Below are positions 33,280 to 39,665 of a stretch of 39,665 bases of DNA, in pieces. A model generated the notes under the pieces. The model had not been told where the DNA came from. It saw only the letters and a list, made by a program, of their open reading frames with translations, and searched no databases. Within the stretch, counting starts at the first letter, position 1, and the number at the start of each line of letters is the position of its first letter. The DNA comes from DATJOJ01 sp035507035. GTDB taxonomy: Bacteria; Acidobacteriota; Terriglobia; Terriglobales; Acidobacteriaceae. The stretch is taken from assembly GCA_035507035.1 (NCBI GenBank), contig DATJOJ010000062.1, forward strand, positions 1 to 39,665, given 5' to 3'. Made by a program: the position numbers and the translations under genes.

Positions 33280-34128
33280 TCACGGCGTCACGTGCGCATC
33301 GCTCAATGCCTTCTGCACCGCCAACACTTCTTTCAACACACCTCGCAGGTTGGTCGATACCAAGGCATTCGCGCCATCGGATTTTGCCTCTTTGGGGTTC
33401 TCATGCACCTCGAGAAAAATGCCGTCTACTCCTGCTGCCGTCGCCGCCCGTGCCAGCACCGGGATAAACTCCGGCTGCCCGCCGCTCGCCGCGGGAGCGT
33501 CCTCATCTCCATGCGACGCCGAAGGCAATTGCACCGAATGGGTCGCGTCGAAAACTACCGGCGCGAACTTCCGCATGATGGCCAAAGACCGCATATCGAC
33601 CACCAGATTGTTGTAGCCAAAACTCGACCCGCGCTCGGTCAGAAACACGCGATCATTGCCCGCAGTCCGGCACTTCTCTACCGCGTGTTTCATATCCCAT
33701 GGCGAAACGAATTGGCCCTTCTTGATGTTCACCACCCGCTCGGTCATCGCAGCCGCCACGATTAAATCCGTCTGCCGGCACAGAAACGCAGGAATCTGCA
33801 ACACATCGGCGACTTCCGCAACCTTGGGCACGTCCGAGGTCTCGTGCACATCCGTCAGCACCGGCACGTGCACTTCGTCTTTTACTTTTTTTAGAATGCG
33901 CAGGCCTTCTGCTAGGCCCGGCCCGCGAAAGCTGCGAATCGATGTACGGTTTGCCTTGTCGTACGAAGCCTTAAAAATGAACGGCACATTCAGCGACCGG
34001 GTGACACCCTTGATCACCTCGGCCATGAACAAAGCGTGATCTTCGCTTTCAATCACACAAGGCCCGGCGATGAGAAACAAATTGCCCGACCCAATCCGCA
34101 CGCCTTCGACTTGGAAAGAAATGCTCAT
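33280..34128 (-). CDS. kdsA: 3-deoxy-D-manno-octulosonate-8-phosphate synthase (metal-dependent class)
   Basis: 282 residues, DAHP-synthase-like TIM barrel that condenses PEP with arabinose-5-phosphate. FLIAGPCVIESEDHA, KASYDKANRTS and DVHETSD are standard KdsA motifs. Cys24 (where E. coli has Asn), His197, Glu240 and Asp251 match in kind and spacing the four metal ligands of the Aquifex enzyme, so this is probably a metal-dependent KdsA. ATG at 34128 has no Shine-Dalgarno, and a long hairpin repeat ends only 8 bases upstream. pyrG is upstream in the same direction. Confidence 0.97.
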   Translation of the reverse strand: MSISFQVEGVRIGSGNLFLIAGPCVIESEDHALFMAEVIKGVTRSLNVPFIFKASYDKANRTSIRSFRGPGLAEGLRILKKVKDEVHVPVLTDVHETSDVPKVAEVADVLQIPAFLCRQTDLIVAAAMTERVVNIKKGQFVSPWDMKHAVEKCRTAGNDRVFLTERGSSFGYNNLVVDMRSLAIMRKFAPVVFDATHSVQLPSASHGDEDAPAASGGQPEFIPVLARAATAAGVDGIFLEVHENPKEAKSDGANALVSTNLRGVLKEVLAVQKALSDAHVTP

Positions 34129-34136
34129 GTTCTAAC

Positions 34137-34195
34137 CACAGAGGGCACAGAGATCGCAGAGGCAAGCTCCCCTGTGTTCCTCTGTGCCCTCTGTG
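34137..34195. repeat. CACAGAGGGCACAGA inverted repeat between pyrG and kdsA
   Basis: The arm at 34137-34151 is the exact reverse complement of 34181-34195 (15 base pairs, 16 with the next pair), around a 29-base loop. It begins 10 bases after the pyrG stop and ends 8 bases before the kdsA ATG. The sequence style matches dispersed CACAGAGGACACAGAGG-type repeats seen in many soil bacteria (from memory). Confidence 0.8.
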
Positions 34196-34205
34196 TTAAA
34201 TGATT

Positions 34206-35879
34206 TTACCTTCGCCCAACTTTTTCCGGCCGATGGAACATCTCAACTTCCTCCGCCGCTTTGTCAGATCGCCGCTTCAATCCATATTCGTAAGAGGCGC
34301 CGATGAACGACTTGAACAGAGGATGCGGCTCCAGCGGTTTCGATTTGAATTCCGGATGAAATTGGCATCCGATGAAATGTGGATGATCGGGCAATTCAAC
34401 CATTTCCACATACGTCCCATCAGGAGTCGATCCAGAGATCCGCAGCCCGCCCGCCGTCAGAGTGCTTTCGTATTCACGATTGAACTCATAGCGGTGCCGG
34501 TGACGCTCGCTAATTTCGACCTGCCCGTAAATCCGGTGCGCCAGCGTTCCCGGTTCGATCTTGCAAGTCCAAGCGCCTAGCCGCATCGTTCCGCCTAGCT
34601 CTTCCACTCCGCGCAATTCGCGCAATTTGTAGATCACGCGGTGCGGAGTCGCCGGGTCGAATTCGCTGGAATTCGCCTCCGCCAGGCCACACACATTCCG
34701 CGCAAACTCGATGCAAGCCGTCTGCATGCCGAGGCAGATCCCAAAGTAGGGAACCTTGTTCTCGCGCGCGTACCGGATCGCATTCAACATTCCCTCGATC
34801 CCGCGCTTGCCAAAGCCCCCGGGCACGAGGATGCCGTCGTAGTCTCGCAACTGTTCTTCACACGCACGCTGGCCGGCCTCCAGACCTTCGGCTTCGACCC
34901 AGTTCACATCCAACTTCAGGTTGTGCGCCAACGAGCCGTGCACCAATGCTTCTTTGAGGGACTTGTACGAATCCTCATACTCCACGTATTTGCCCACGAT
35001 GCCGATCGTGACCGTGGCTTTCGGGTTGTAGACCCGCTGAATAATGTCTTCCCATTTGCCGAGATCGCTTGCTTTGGCCTCCAGCCGCAAATATCGCAGC
35101 GCCAGCGTGTCCACTCCTTCATGCGAAAACACTAGTGGCACTTCGTAGATGGATGCCACATCCTTTGCCGTGATCACAGCTTCCTCTTCCACGTTGCAGA
35201 ACAACGCAATTTTCGACTTGATCTCTTTGGATAGAAAACGGTCGGTGCGGCAAAGCAAAATGTCCGGCTGAATTCCAATGCTGAGAAGCTCTTTTACTGA
35301 GTGTTGCGTCGGCTTGGTTTTCAGTTCCTGCGCGGCGGCGATGAATGGCACCAGCGTCACGTGTACGAATAGCGTGTGCTCGCGCCCCAACTCCTGGCGC
35401 ATTTGCCGGATGGCTTCCATAAATGGCAACGATTCGATGTCACCCACCGTCCCGCCAATCTCGACGATCGCCACGTCCACATCCTGCGCGACCTTCTTCA
35501 TGGCCGCTTTGATCTCGTTGGTGACGTGCGGAATCACCTGCACGGTCTTGCCCAAATAATCCCCGCGCCGCTCTTTCGCGATGATCTGCTCGTAAAGGCG
35601 CCCAGTTGTCCAGTTGTTGTCGCGGGAAAGTTTGGCGTGGGTAAACCGCTCATAGTGACCGAGGTCGAGATCGGTTTCCGCGCCATCGTCGGTCACAAAA
35701 ACCTCGCCGTGCTGAAACGGCGACATCGTCCCCGGGTCGACGTTGAGATACGGGTCGAACTTCATGATGTTGACCTTCAGGCCACGGCTCTCCAGCAGGC
35801 AGCCCAGAGAAGCCGCCGCCAGCCCTTTGCCCAGAGAAGACACGACACCGCCTGTCACGAAAATGTACTTCGCCGACAT
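34206..35879 (-). CDS. pyrG: CTP synthase
   Basis: 557 residues. The N-terminal amidoligase (KYIFVTGGVVSSLGKGLAAA, FDPYLNVDPGTMSPFQHGEV, EIGGTVGDIESLPF) and the C-terminal glutaminase (LVPGGFGKRG, YFGICLGMQTACIEFARN with the nucleophile Cys, and HPEF for the His-Glu pair) are complete. It makes CTP from UTP, ATP and glutamine. ATG at 35879 is preceded by GAGGAA. It leads the kdsA - channel - kdsD unit; the pyrG-kdsA neighbourhood recurs in other Gram-negatives, where CTP feeds CMP-KDO formation. No pyrG attenuator-like C-run is seen upstream. Confidence 0.98.
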   Translation of the reverse strand: MSAKYIFVTGGVVSSLGKGLAAASLGCLLESRGLKVNIMKFDPYLNVDPGTMSPFQHGEVFVTDDGAETDLDLGHYERFTHAKLSRDNNWTTGRLYEQIIAKERRGDYLGKTVQVIPHVTNEIKAAMKKVAQDVDVAIVEIGGTVGDIESLPFMEAIRQMRQELGREHTLFVHVTLVPFIAAAQELKTKPTQHSVKELLSIGIQPDILLCRTDRFLSKEIKSKIALFCNVEEEAVITAKDVASIYEVPLVFSHEGVDTLALRYLRLEAKASDLGKWEDIIQRVYNPKATVTIGIVGKYVEYEDSYKSLKEALVHGSLAHNLKLDVNWVEAEGLEAGQRACEEQLRDYDGILVPGGFGKRGIEGMLNAIRYARENKVPYFGICLGMQTACIEFARNVCGLAEANSSEFDPATPHRVIYKLRELRGVEELGGTMRLGAWTCKIEPGTLAHRIYGQVEISERHRHRYEFNREYESTLTAGGLRISGSTPDGTYVEMVELPDHPHFIGCQFHPEFKSKPLEPHPLFKSFIGASYEYGLKRRSDKAAEEVEMFHRPEKVGRR

Positions 35880-36036
35880 CGCTTCCTCGCTTTAAATTGT
35901 TCTTGGAATTTTGTGCAGATGGGGTGCACGACCAATTATGCCAGAAAGGGTTGTGGAAAGAAACCAAGAATTCCGGGACGAGAAGGCCCGCGGCGAGGTT
36001 TCTGCCTGTCCATTCTTAGATACTCGAAGCCCGCCA

Positions 36037-36348
36037 CTATTTTGGAACAATTGCCCGGCAAATGTCCCGGGCGGCGGCTGACACGCGAACCGTCTCCCCC
36101 GAACCAACCACCTTGCCATCCATCGTGTAGACAATCCAGTCGTTTCGGTTGTCCTTCTCGTTCAGTCCCCAGCTAACGACGAACTCGGCTTTTTCCTGAA
36201 TCCACGTCACGTCGATGGCTGGGCACTCCTTGACCAAGTTGTAGGCAAACTCCGCCTGGCCAAGGGGAACAAACAGCACCGGCTTTTTCTGCGCGGATGC
36301 AATTAGCGGCCAAGTGATCAGCAGCCCTGTTAGAACAATCTTTCCCAT
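36037..36348 (-). CDS. Small secreted protein of unknown function
   Basis: 103 residues with a signal peptide (MGKIVLTGLLITWPLIASAQ). The mature part is a strand-rich domain of about 83 residues: PVLFVPLGQAEFAYNLVKEC, PAIDVTWIQEKAEFVVSWG, WIVYTMDGKVVGSGE. It has two cysteines that could pair. No family recognised. ATG at 36348. It is the last of three small minus-strand genes (36037-36843) upstream of pyrG, and its role is unknown. Between its stop and the pyrG start (35880-36036) nothing definite is seen. Confidence 0.65.
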   Translation of the reverse strand: MGKIVLTGLLITWPLIASAQKKPVLFVPLGQAEFAYNLVKECPAIDVTWIQEKAEFVVSWGLNEKDNRNDWIVYTMDGKVVGSGETVRVSAAARDICRAIVPK

Positions 36349-36379
36349 TAGCTTCCACTCTTCACGTCAGGCACTGTCG

Positions 36380-36640
36380 CTAGCGTGACGCACTCAGCCA
36401 GAACCTGATCTCGTCCTTTGGTATGCGCGAGAGCTCGTCGTCGGACAAGGAAATGTCGCACGGTTCTATCCACGCCACAGTTTCTGCGTAGAGGGGTTTT
36501 GCAACAAAAATCCACCGAGCGTTCGAGCGCCTAGCCCTCGCATACTCGATGTCGTCCCCCACGCAACTGGCGACGAGGACGTAGACCTCCCTACCATCTT
36601 CCGGCAATCGCTCGCGGGCATTTACCCAGTGCGGCTCCAT
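36380..36640 (-). CDS. DUF551-like protein
   Basis: 86 residues. The N-terminus WVNARERLPEDGREVYVLVA resembles the WI-x-RLPE-x-G-x-V-LV pattern of DUF551. That domain is often found in phage and mobile-element proteins. A later ARWIFVAKPLYAETVAWIEP would be the rest of the domain. ATG at 36640 lies 2 bases after the stop of the preceding small gene, so the two are probably co-translated. GGAACG is upstream as a weak ribosome site. Function unknown; origin from a mobile element is possible (inference). Confidence 0.6.
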   Translation of the reverse strand: MEPHWVNARERLPEDGREVYVLVASCVGDDIEYARARRSNARWIFVAKPLYAETVAWIEPCDISLSDDELSRIPKDEIRFWLSASR

Positions 36641-36642
36641 TG

Positions 36643-36843
36643 CTACCGTTCCAGAGGCGTATCGTCGGCCGCTGCGTGCATCTCCTCATCTCCATATCTA
36701 TCTCGGATGTTATTGATGAGATCACAAATCAAATCTTCGAGATTATCGATGCGTTCATGAGCTTGCTCAAGAGTTCCGTGCTTATCCTTGCGCTGAAAGC
36801 AAGCCAGTTCCGCTGTATCCTTCAGGTGTCTGATAAGTGTCAC
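36643..36843 (-). CDS. Small helical protein of unknown function
   Basis: 66 residues from GTG at 36843; GAGG lies six bases upstream, better placed for this codon than for TTG at 36849. A charged, helical sequence with no membrane segment: TLIRHLKDTAELACFQRKDK, then EQAHERIDNLEDLICDLINN, likely coiled coil. Its stop is 2 bases before the DUF551-like start. Divergent to vapBC, with which it shares the 36844-37011 control region. No function can be given. Confidence 0.5.
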   Translation of the reverse strand: MTLIRHLKDTAELACFQRKDKHGTLEQAHERIDNLEDLICDLINNIRDRYGDEEMHAAADDTPLER

Positions 36844-36951
36844 AATCAACCTCGCGCCGTCTAAGTTATCAGCGGAGGGCCCCCCAATATGTGATGACGG
36901 TCACGCGAAGCCGTTTTCCACATCTCGCGAAATCTGACAGTTATATATAAA

Positions 36952-36995
36952 ATGTCATTATGCTATAATTATGTCATACGCGAAGGTGGTGACAT
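36952..36995 (+). promoter_or_regulatory. vapBC promoter with three ATGTCA operator-like sites
   Basis: A perfect TATAAT at 36964-36969 sits between two ATGTCAT copies (36952-36958 and 36971-36977, 19 bases apart). An inverted copy TGACAT lies at 36990-36995. No good -35 is spaced at 17. The arrangement fits autorepression by VapBC (inference). Confidence 0.5.
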
Positions 36996-37000
36996 AGACT

Positions 37001-37006
37001 GAGAGG
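37001..37006 (+). promoter_or_regulatory. Shine-Dalgarno of vapB
   Basis: GAGAGG lies 5 bases before the ATG at 37012. Confidence 0.6.
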
Positions 37007-37011
37007 CACAC

Positions 37012-37263
37012 ATGGCTGAAGAAACCCGAACTCGAATGAACGAGAATGGACGGATCGTGATTCCCGCTTCGTTTCGCAAGGCGTTAGACCTTAATCCAGG
37101 AGACGAAGTCGTGCTTCGCATCGAAGACGATGAATTGCGTATCTCGACCATGAAGCAGCGAATCGAACGGGCTCGACGCCTGGTTCGGCGTCATCTGAAG
37201 CCGGGAACCTCACTAGTAGATGAGTTAATTTCCGAACGCCGGGAAGCGGCGCGGCGTGAGTAG
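37012..37263 (+). CDS. vapB: AbrB/MazE-like antitoxin of a VapBC module
   Basis: 83 residues. The N-terminal SpoVT-AbrB swapped-hairpin DNA-binding domain is clear: RMNENGRIVIPASFRKALDL, then PGDEVVLRIEDDELRIST. A helical C-terminal part (KQRIERARRLVRRHLKPG, VDELISERREAARRE) would bind the toxin. It neutralises the PIN-domain toxin and represses its own promoter in this family. The vapC start overlaps its stop by 8 bases (GTGAGTAG, 37256-37263), a typical coupled pair. Three ATGTCA sites around the promoter are candidate operators. Confidence 0.9.
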   Translation: MAEETRTRMNENGRIVIPASFRKALDLNPGDEVVLRIEDDELRISTMKQRIERARRLVRRHLKPGTSLVDELISERREAARRE

Positions 37264-37642
37264 AATCGTACTCGACGCTTCCGTATTGCTCGCTATACTG
37301 GGCGGCGAGCCGGGCTCGGACGCTTTGACGTCACATTTATTGGCTTCCGCCACTAGCAGCACAGTCAATCTTGCCGAGGTCCAAGCCAAGCTCGTCAGCC
37401 GGGGATTCGACCCGCAGGACGCCTGGGAGGCAACCATGAGTCCGATTCGCGAAGCTTCGATCTTCACCGTAGAACAGGCAAGAATTGCGGGCGATCTAGT
37501 GTTACAAACCAAAGCCTTGGGATTATCTTTGGCTGACCGGTCTTGTTTGGCGCTTGCCATTGCTCTACAAGCGCCTGTCTACACCGCCGATCGAGCCTGG
37601 AAGAACCTTAAGTTGGGGATCCGAATTAACGTCGTGCGCTAG
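37256..37642 (+). CDS. vapC: PIN-domain ribonuclease toxin VapC
   Basis: 128 residues with the four PIN acidic positions: Asp7 (IVLDASVLLA), Glu41 (NLAEVQAKL), Asp94 (LADRSCLALA) and Asp112 (YTADRAW). VapC toxins are Mg-dependent endoribonucleases, often cutting tRNA or rRNA; the target here is unknown. The start is GTG at 37256, inside the vapB end, with no other plausible start. All catalytic residues are kept, so it appears active and must be balanced by VapB. Confidence 0.93.
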   Translation: MSRIVLDASVLLAILGGEPGSDALTSHLLASATSSTVNLAEVQAKLVSRGFDPQDAWEATMSPIREASIFTVEQARIAGDLVLQTKALGLSLADRSCLALAIALQAPVYTADRAWKNLKLGIRINVVR

Positions 37643-37714
37643 TCTCAGTACCATTTCTCAGAAGCGCCCTCAAAGCGCTAGACTGATCCTAGCTCGCATC
37701 CAACCAATTGGCCT

Positions 37715-38671
37715 ATGCGTTTCTCGCGTGCATTCGTCGGCTTTGCTCTGTTGTGTCTCCTCGGATTCGCCTTACTGCCCACCCACGCCCAGCAGCTCGC
37801 TAAGCGCCTCGTCCTCAAGGACGGCTCCTACCAGCTCGTCTCCCAGTGGGAGGTCCAGGGCGACCGCGTGCGCTACCTCAGTGCCGAGCGCAACGAGTGG
37901 GAGGAACTCCCCAACTCCATGGTCGACTGGGATGCCACCGAGAAATTCGAAAAAGACCGGTTATCCGGCAAGCCCGCCCCCGAGGCTGTCGAGGTTGATA
38001 AAGAGATGCAAGCTGAGCAGCAGGCCGAGGAGGCCAAAACTCCGCAAGTTGCCCCCGGCCTGCATCTGCCCGAAGAGGGTTCGGTCTTACTGCTTGATAC
38101 CTTCCAAAGTCAGCCCCAGCTCATCGAACTGCAACAGACCAACGGCGAGATCGATCGCAACCGCAAAGACAATATGCTGCACGCTGTGCTCATTCCGATT
38201 CCAATCAGCAGTTCAAAGCAGTACATCGAGCTCGACGGCGCTCACGCCACGCTGCAAGCCCACGCCGCTTTGCCCTCCATCTACGTCAACCTCGTGCCTT
38301 CCACCGATTCGGTCGGCCCGGAAAAGCCCGAGCAACCCGAACAGCCGGAGCAGCCTTGGGACCGCTATCACATCGTCCGCGCCCAGATCAGGAAAGACAA
38401 GCGCATCGTCGGCGTCATCAAGACCAATCCTCTGGGCAGAAGCAGCCAGCAACAAAATTTGATCCCAACAGACTCCATTCACCTGAAGGGAGATTGGGTC
38501 AAAATCACTCCCCTCAGCCCGCTCGAGCCCGGCGAATACGCCGTCGTGGAATTGCTCGGCCGGCAAGGCATGAACACTTTCGTCTGGGATTTCGGCGTCA
38601 ATCCCTCCGCCCCAGCCAACCCCGGCGCACTAATGCCTGAACCCTCCGCCAAATCCGATCAGCCGAAGTAA
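37715..38671 (+). CDS. Secreted protein of unknown function with Glu/Gln/Pro linkers
   Basis: 318 residues. Signal peptide MRFSRAFVGFALLCLLGFAL (then LPTHAQ). A first small domain (LAKRLVLKDGSYQLVSQWEV, GDRVRYLSAERNEWEELPNS) resembles an SH3-like or DUF-type strand cluster. A charged Glu/Gln-rich linker (about 93-110), a longer strand-rich domain, and an EQPEQPEQP repeat at about 205-213 follow. No catalytic motif. ATG at 37715 has no clear Shine-Dalgarno. Its TAA touches the stop of the convergent decarboxylase with no base between. Possibly an outer-envelope or protein-binding factor (inference). Confidence 0.7.
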   Translation: MRFSRAFVGFALLCLLGFALLPTHAQQLAKRLVLKDGSYQLVSQWEVQGDRVRYLSAERNEWEELPNSMVDWDATEKFEKDRLSGKPAPEAVEVDKEMQAEQQAEEAKTPQVAPGLHLPEEGSVLLLDTFQSQPQLIELQQTNGEIDRNRKDNMLHAVLIPIPISSSKQYIELDGAHATLQAHAALPSIYVNLVPSTDSVGPEKPEQPEQPEQPWDRYHIVRAQIRKDKRIVGVIKTNPLGRSSQQQNLIPTDSIHLKGDWVKITPLSPLEPGEYAVVELLGRQGMNTFVWDFGVNPSAPANPGALMPEPSAKSDQPK

Positions 38672-39665
38672 TCAGCCGACCCTTCCCGCTTCTTCCTGAA
38701 TCCTCTCCCATGCCTTCTTTACATGTCTTTCCTGCGTGTTCGTCTGCCCCACGCATAAGCGCAGCGTCAGCCGATCGTTCAACCGCGTGTGCGTCAAATA
38801 CAAATCCCCGCTGCGATTCAAGCGATCCATGATCGTCTGGTTCGCCTCGTCTCCACCTCTGTGCCGGAAGCACACCAAATTGAACGGCACCGGCGCCGCA
38901 ATCTCGAACCTGTCATCTTTCTTTACCCAACCTGCGAACTCCTGCGCCAGCGCCACATGCTGCCGAACATGATGCTGCAAACCCTCCACCCCATAATGCC
39001 GGATCACAAACCACAGCTTCAGCGCGCGAAATCGCCGCCCCAGCGGAATCTGCCAATCGCGGTAATCGAACACCGCCCCCGACTCCGTCGCCTTATTCCG
39101 CAGATACTCCGGCAGCACGCTCAGCGTCTGGATCAATCCCTTGCGGTCCGCCACGTAGAAACAATCGCAGTCAAAATTCGTGAACATCCACTTGTGCGGA
39201 TTGAAGCAATAACTATCCGCCAGCCCCAGCCCATCAAAAAACTGCCGAAACTCCTGACAAAGCCCCGCCGTGCCCGACATCGCCGCATCCACGTGCAGCC
39301 AGATTTTGTTCTCGCGGCAAATCCGCCCAATTTCCGGCACCGGATCGATCGCATTCGACGACGTCGTTCCCACCGTCGCGCACACAAAGCACGGCGTCAG
39401 CCCAGCGCCGCGATCTTCTGCAATGCGGCGCGCCAGTTCATCCGCTCGCATGGCGAAACTCGGATCGACGGCAATCGTTCGCAGATTCTCGCGTCCCAGC
39501 CCGGCGATCAGCGCTCCCTTTTCGATCGACGAATGCGCTTGCGTCGACGTGTACGCCGCAAGCTTGCCATCGCAGCCCCGCCGATTGCTGGCAAAATTCG
39601 TCGCCCGCTCCCGCGCCGCGAGCAAGGCGCACAGCGACGAACTCGACGCCGTGTCCTGAATCACT
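38672..39665 (-). CDS. PLP-dependent decarboxylase, aromatic-L-amino-acid type (5' end beyond right edge)
   Basis: Partial; 330 residues of the C-terminal two thirds are visible. Group II pyridoxal-dependent decarboxylase: IQDTASSSSLCALLAARERA, YTSTQAHSSIEKGA, FVCATVGTTSSNAIDP, HVDAAMSGTAG (aspartate that pairs with the PLP nitrogen) and FNPHKWMFTNFDC with the PLP lysine. The C-terminal domain GRRFRALKLWFVIRHYGVEG is typical of aromatic-amino-acid decarboxylases. The substrate (tryptophan, tyrosine, phenylalanine or another) cannot be fixed. The reading frame runs to the last base of the window, so the N-terminal part is missing. Confidence 0.92.
   Translation of the reverse strand, partial: VIQDTASSSSLCALLAARERATNFASNRRGCDGKLAAYTSTQAHSSIEKGALIAGLGRENLRTIAVDPSFAMRADELARRIAEDRGAGLTPCFVCATVGTTSSNAIDPVPEIGRICRENKIWLHVDAAMSGTAGLCQEFRQFFDGLGLADSYCFNPHKWMFTNFDCDCFYVADRKGLIQTLSVLPEYLRNKATESGAVFDYRDWQIPLGRRFRALKLWFVIRHYGVEGLQHHVRQHVALAQEFAGWVKKDDRFEIAAPVPFNLVCFRHRGGDEANQTIMDRLNRSGDLYLTHTRLNDRLTLRLCVGQTNTQERHVKKAWERIQEEAGRVG

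Noticed and set aside
37663..37679. AGCGC/GCGCT hairpin after vapC
   Set aside because: Five base pairs and no T-run; too weak to call a terminator.

Overview
The window looks like a chromosomal segment of an Acidobacteriota soil bacterium, probably a Koribacter/Terriglobales-like lineage. This is an inference from the GC-rich coding sequence, the protein styles (AsmA-like giant, IPT/propeller secreted protein, proline-rich secreted TPR proteins, paired signal peptidases) and dispersed palindromic repeats. The KDO genes and AsmA protein point to a Gram-negative envelope. No phage, plasmid, transposase or CRISPR array is visible. Genes are densely packed and no gene-free stretch exceeds 300 bases.

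Layout. 1-2027 (minus): M50 protease - trpS - scpA, with scpA cut by the left edge. 2205-5263 (plus): an APC permease followed by a secreted D-aminoacylase-like amidohydrolase. 5269-10143 (minus): rnc - lepB - lepB - AsmA-like gene, mostly joined by 4-base ATGA overlaps. 10201-15092 (minus): two secreted TPR proteins, an anti-sigma/sigma pair and a coiled-coil secreted protein. 15241-15635 (plus): tRNA-Ala(GGC) followed by a frameshifted GIY-YIG nuclease gene and a second copy of the tRNA 3' end. 15874-16779 (plus): M23 peptidase. 16878-21356 (minus): the helicase Lhr, carrying two copies of a palindromic repeat in its coding sequence. 21602-23938 (plus): IPT/beta-propeller protein and kdsC. 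24219-29973 (minus): TPR protein, class A PBP, small membrane protein and proS. 30146-30674 (plus): hicB-hicA. 30739-35879 (minus): pyrG - kdsA - potassium channel - kdsD - small ORF. 36037-36843 (minus): three small genes of unknown role. 37012-37642 (plus): vapB-vapC. 37715-38671 (plus): secreted protein. 38672-39665 (minus): PLP-dependent decarboxylase, cut by the right edge.

How the genes work together. Three KDO genes are here: kdsD makes arabinose-5-phosphate, kdsA condenses it with PEP, and kdsC dephosphorylates the product. pyrG supplies CTP for the later CMP-KDO step, whose gene kdsB is not in the window. PBP1, the M23 peptidase, the two signal peptidases and the AsmA protein add an envelope theme. 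Two toxin-antitoxin pairs lie on either side of the kds/pyrG cluster.

The most unusual structure is the compact unit of tRNA-Ala, GIY-YIG gene and duplicated tRNA 3' end. It looks like a minimal mobile cassette that targets a tRNA gene and preserves it on insertion. Also worth attention are the same palindrome read in two frames within Lhr, a gene whose only well-placed Shine-Dalgarno serves a CTG codon, an amidohydrolase without its HxH metal motif, and a long hairpin directly upstream of the kdsA start.
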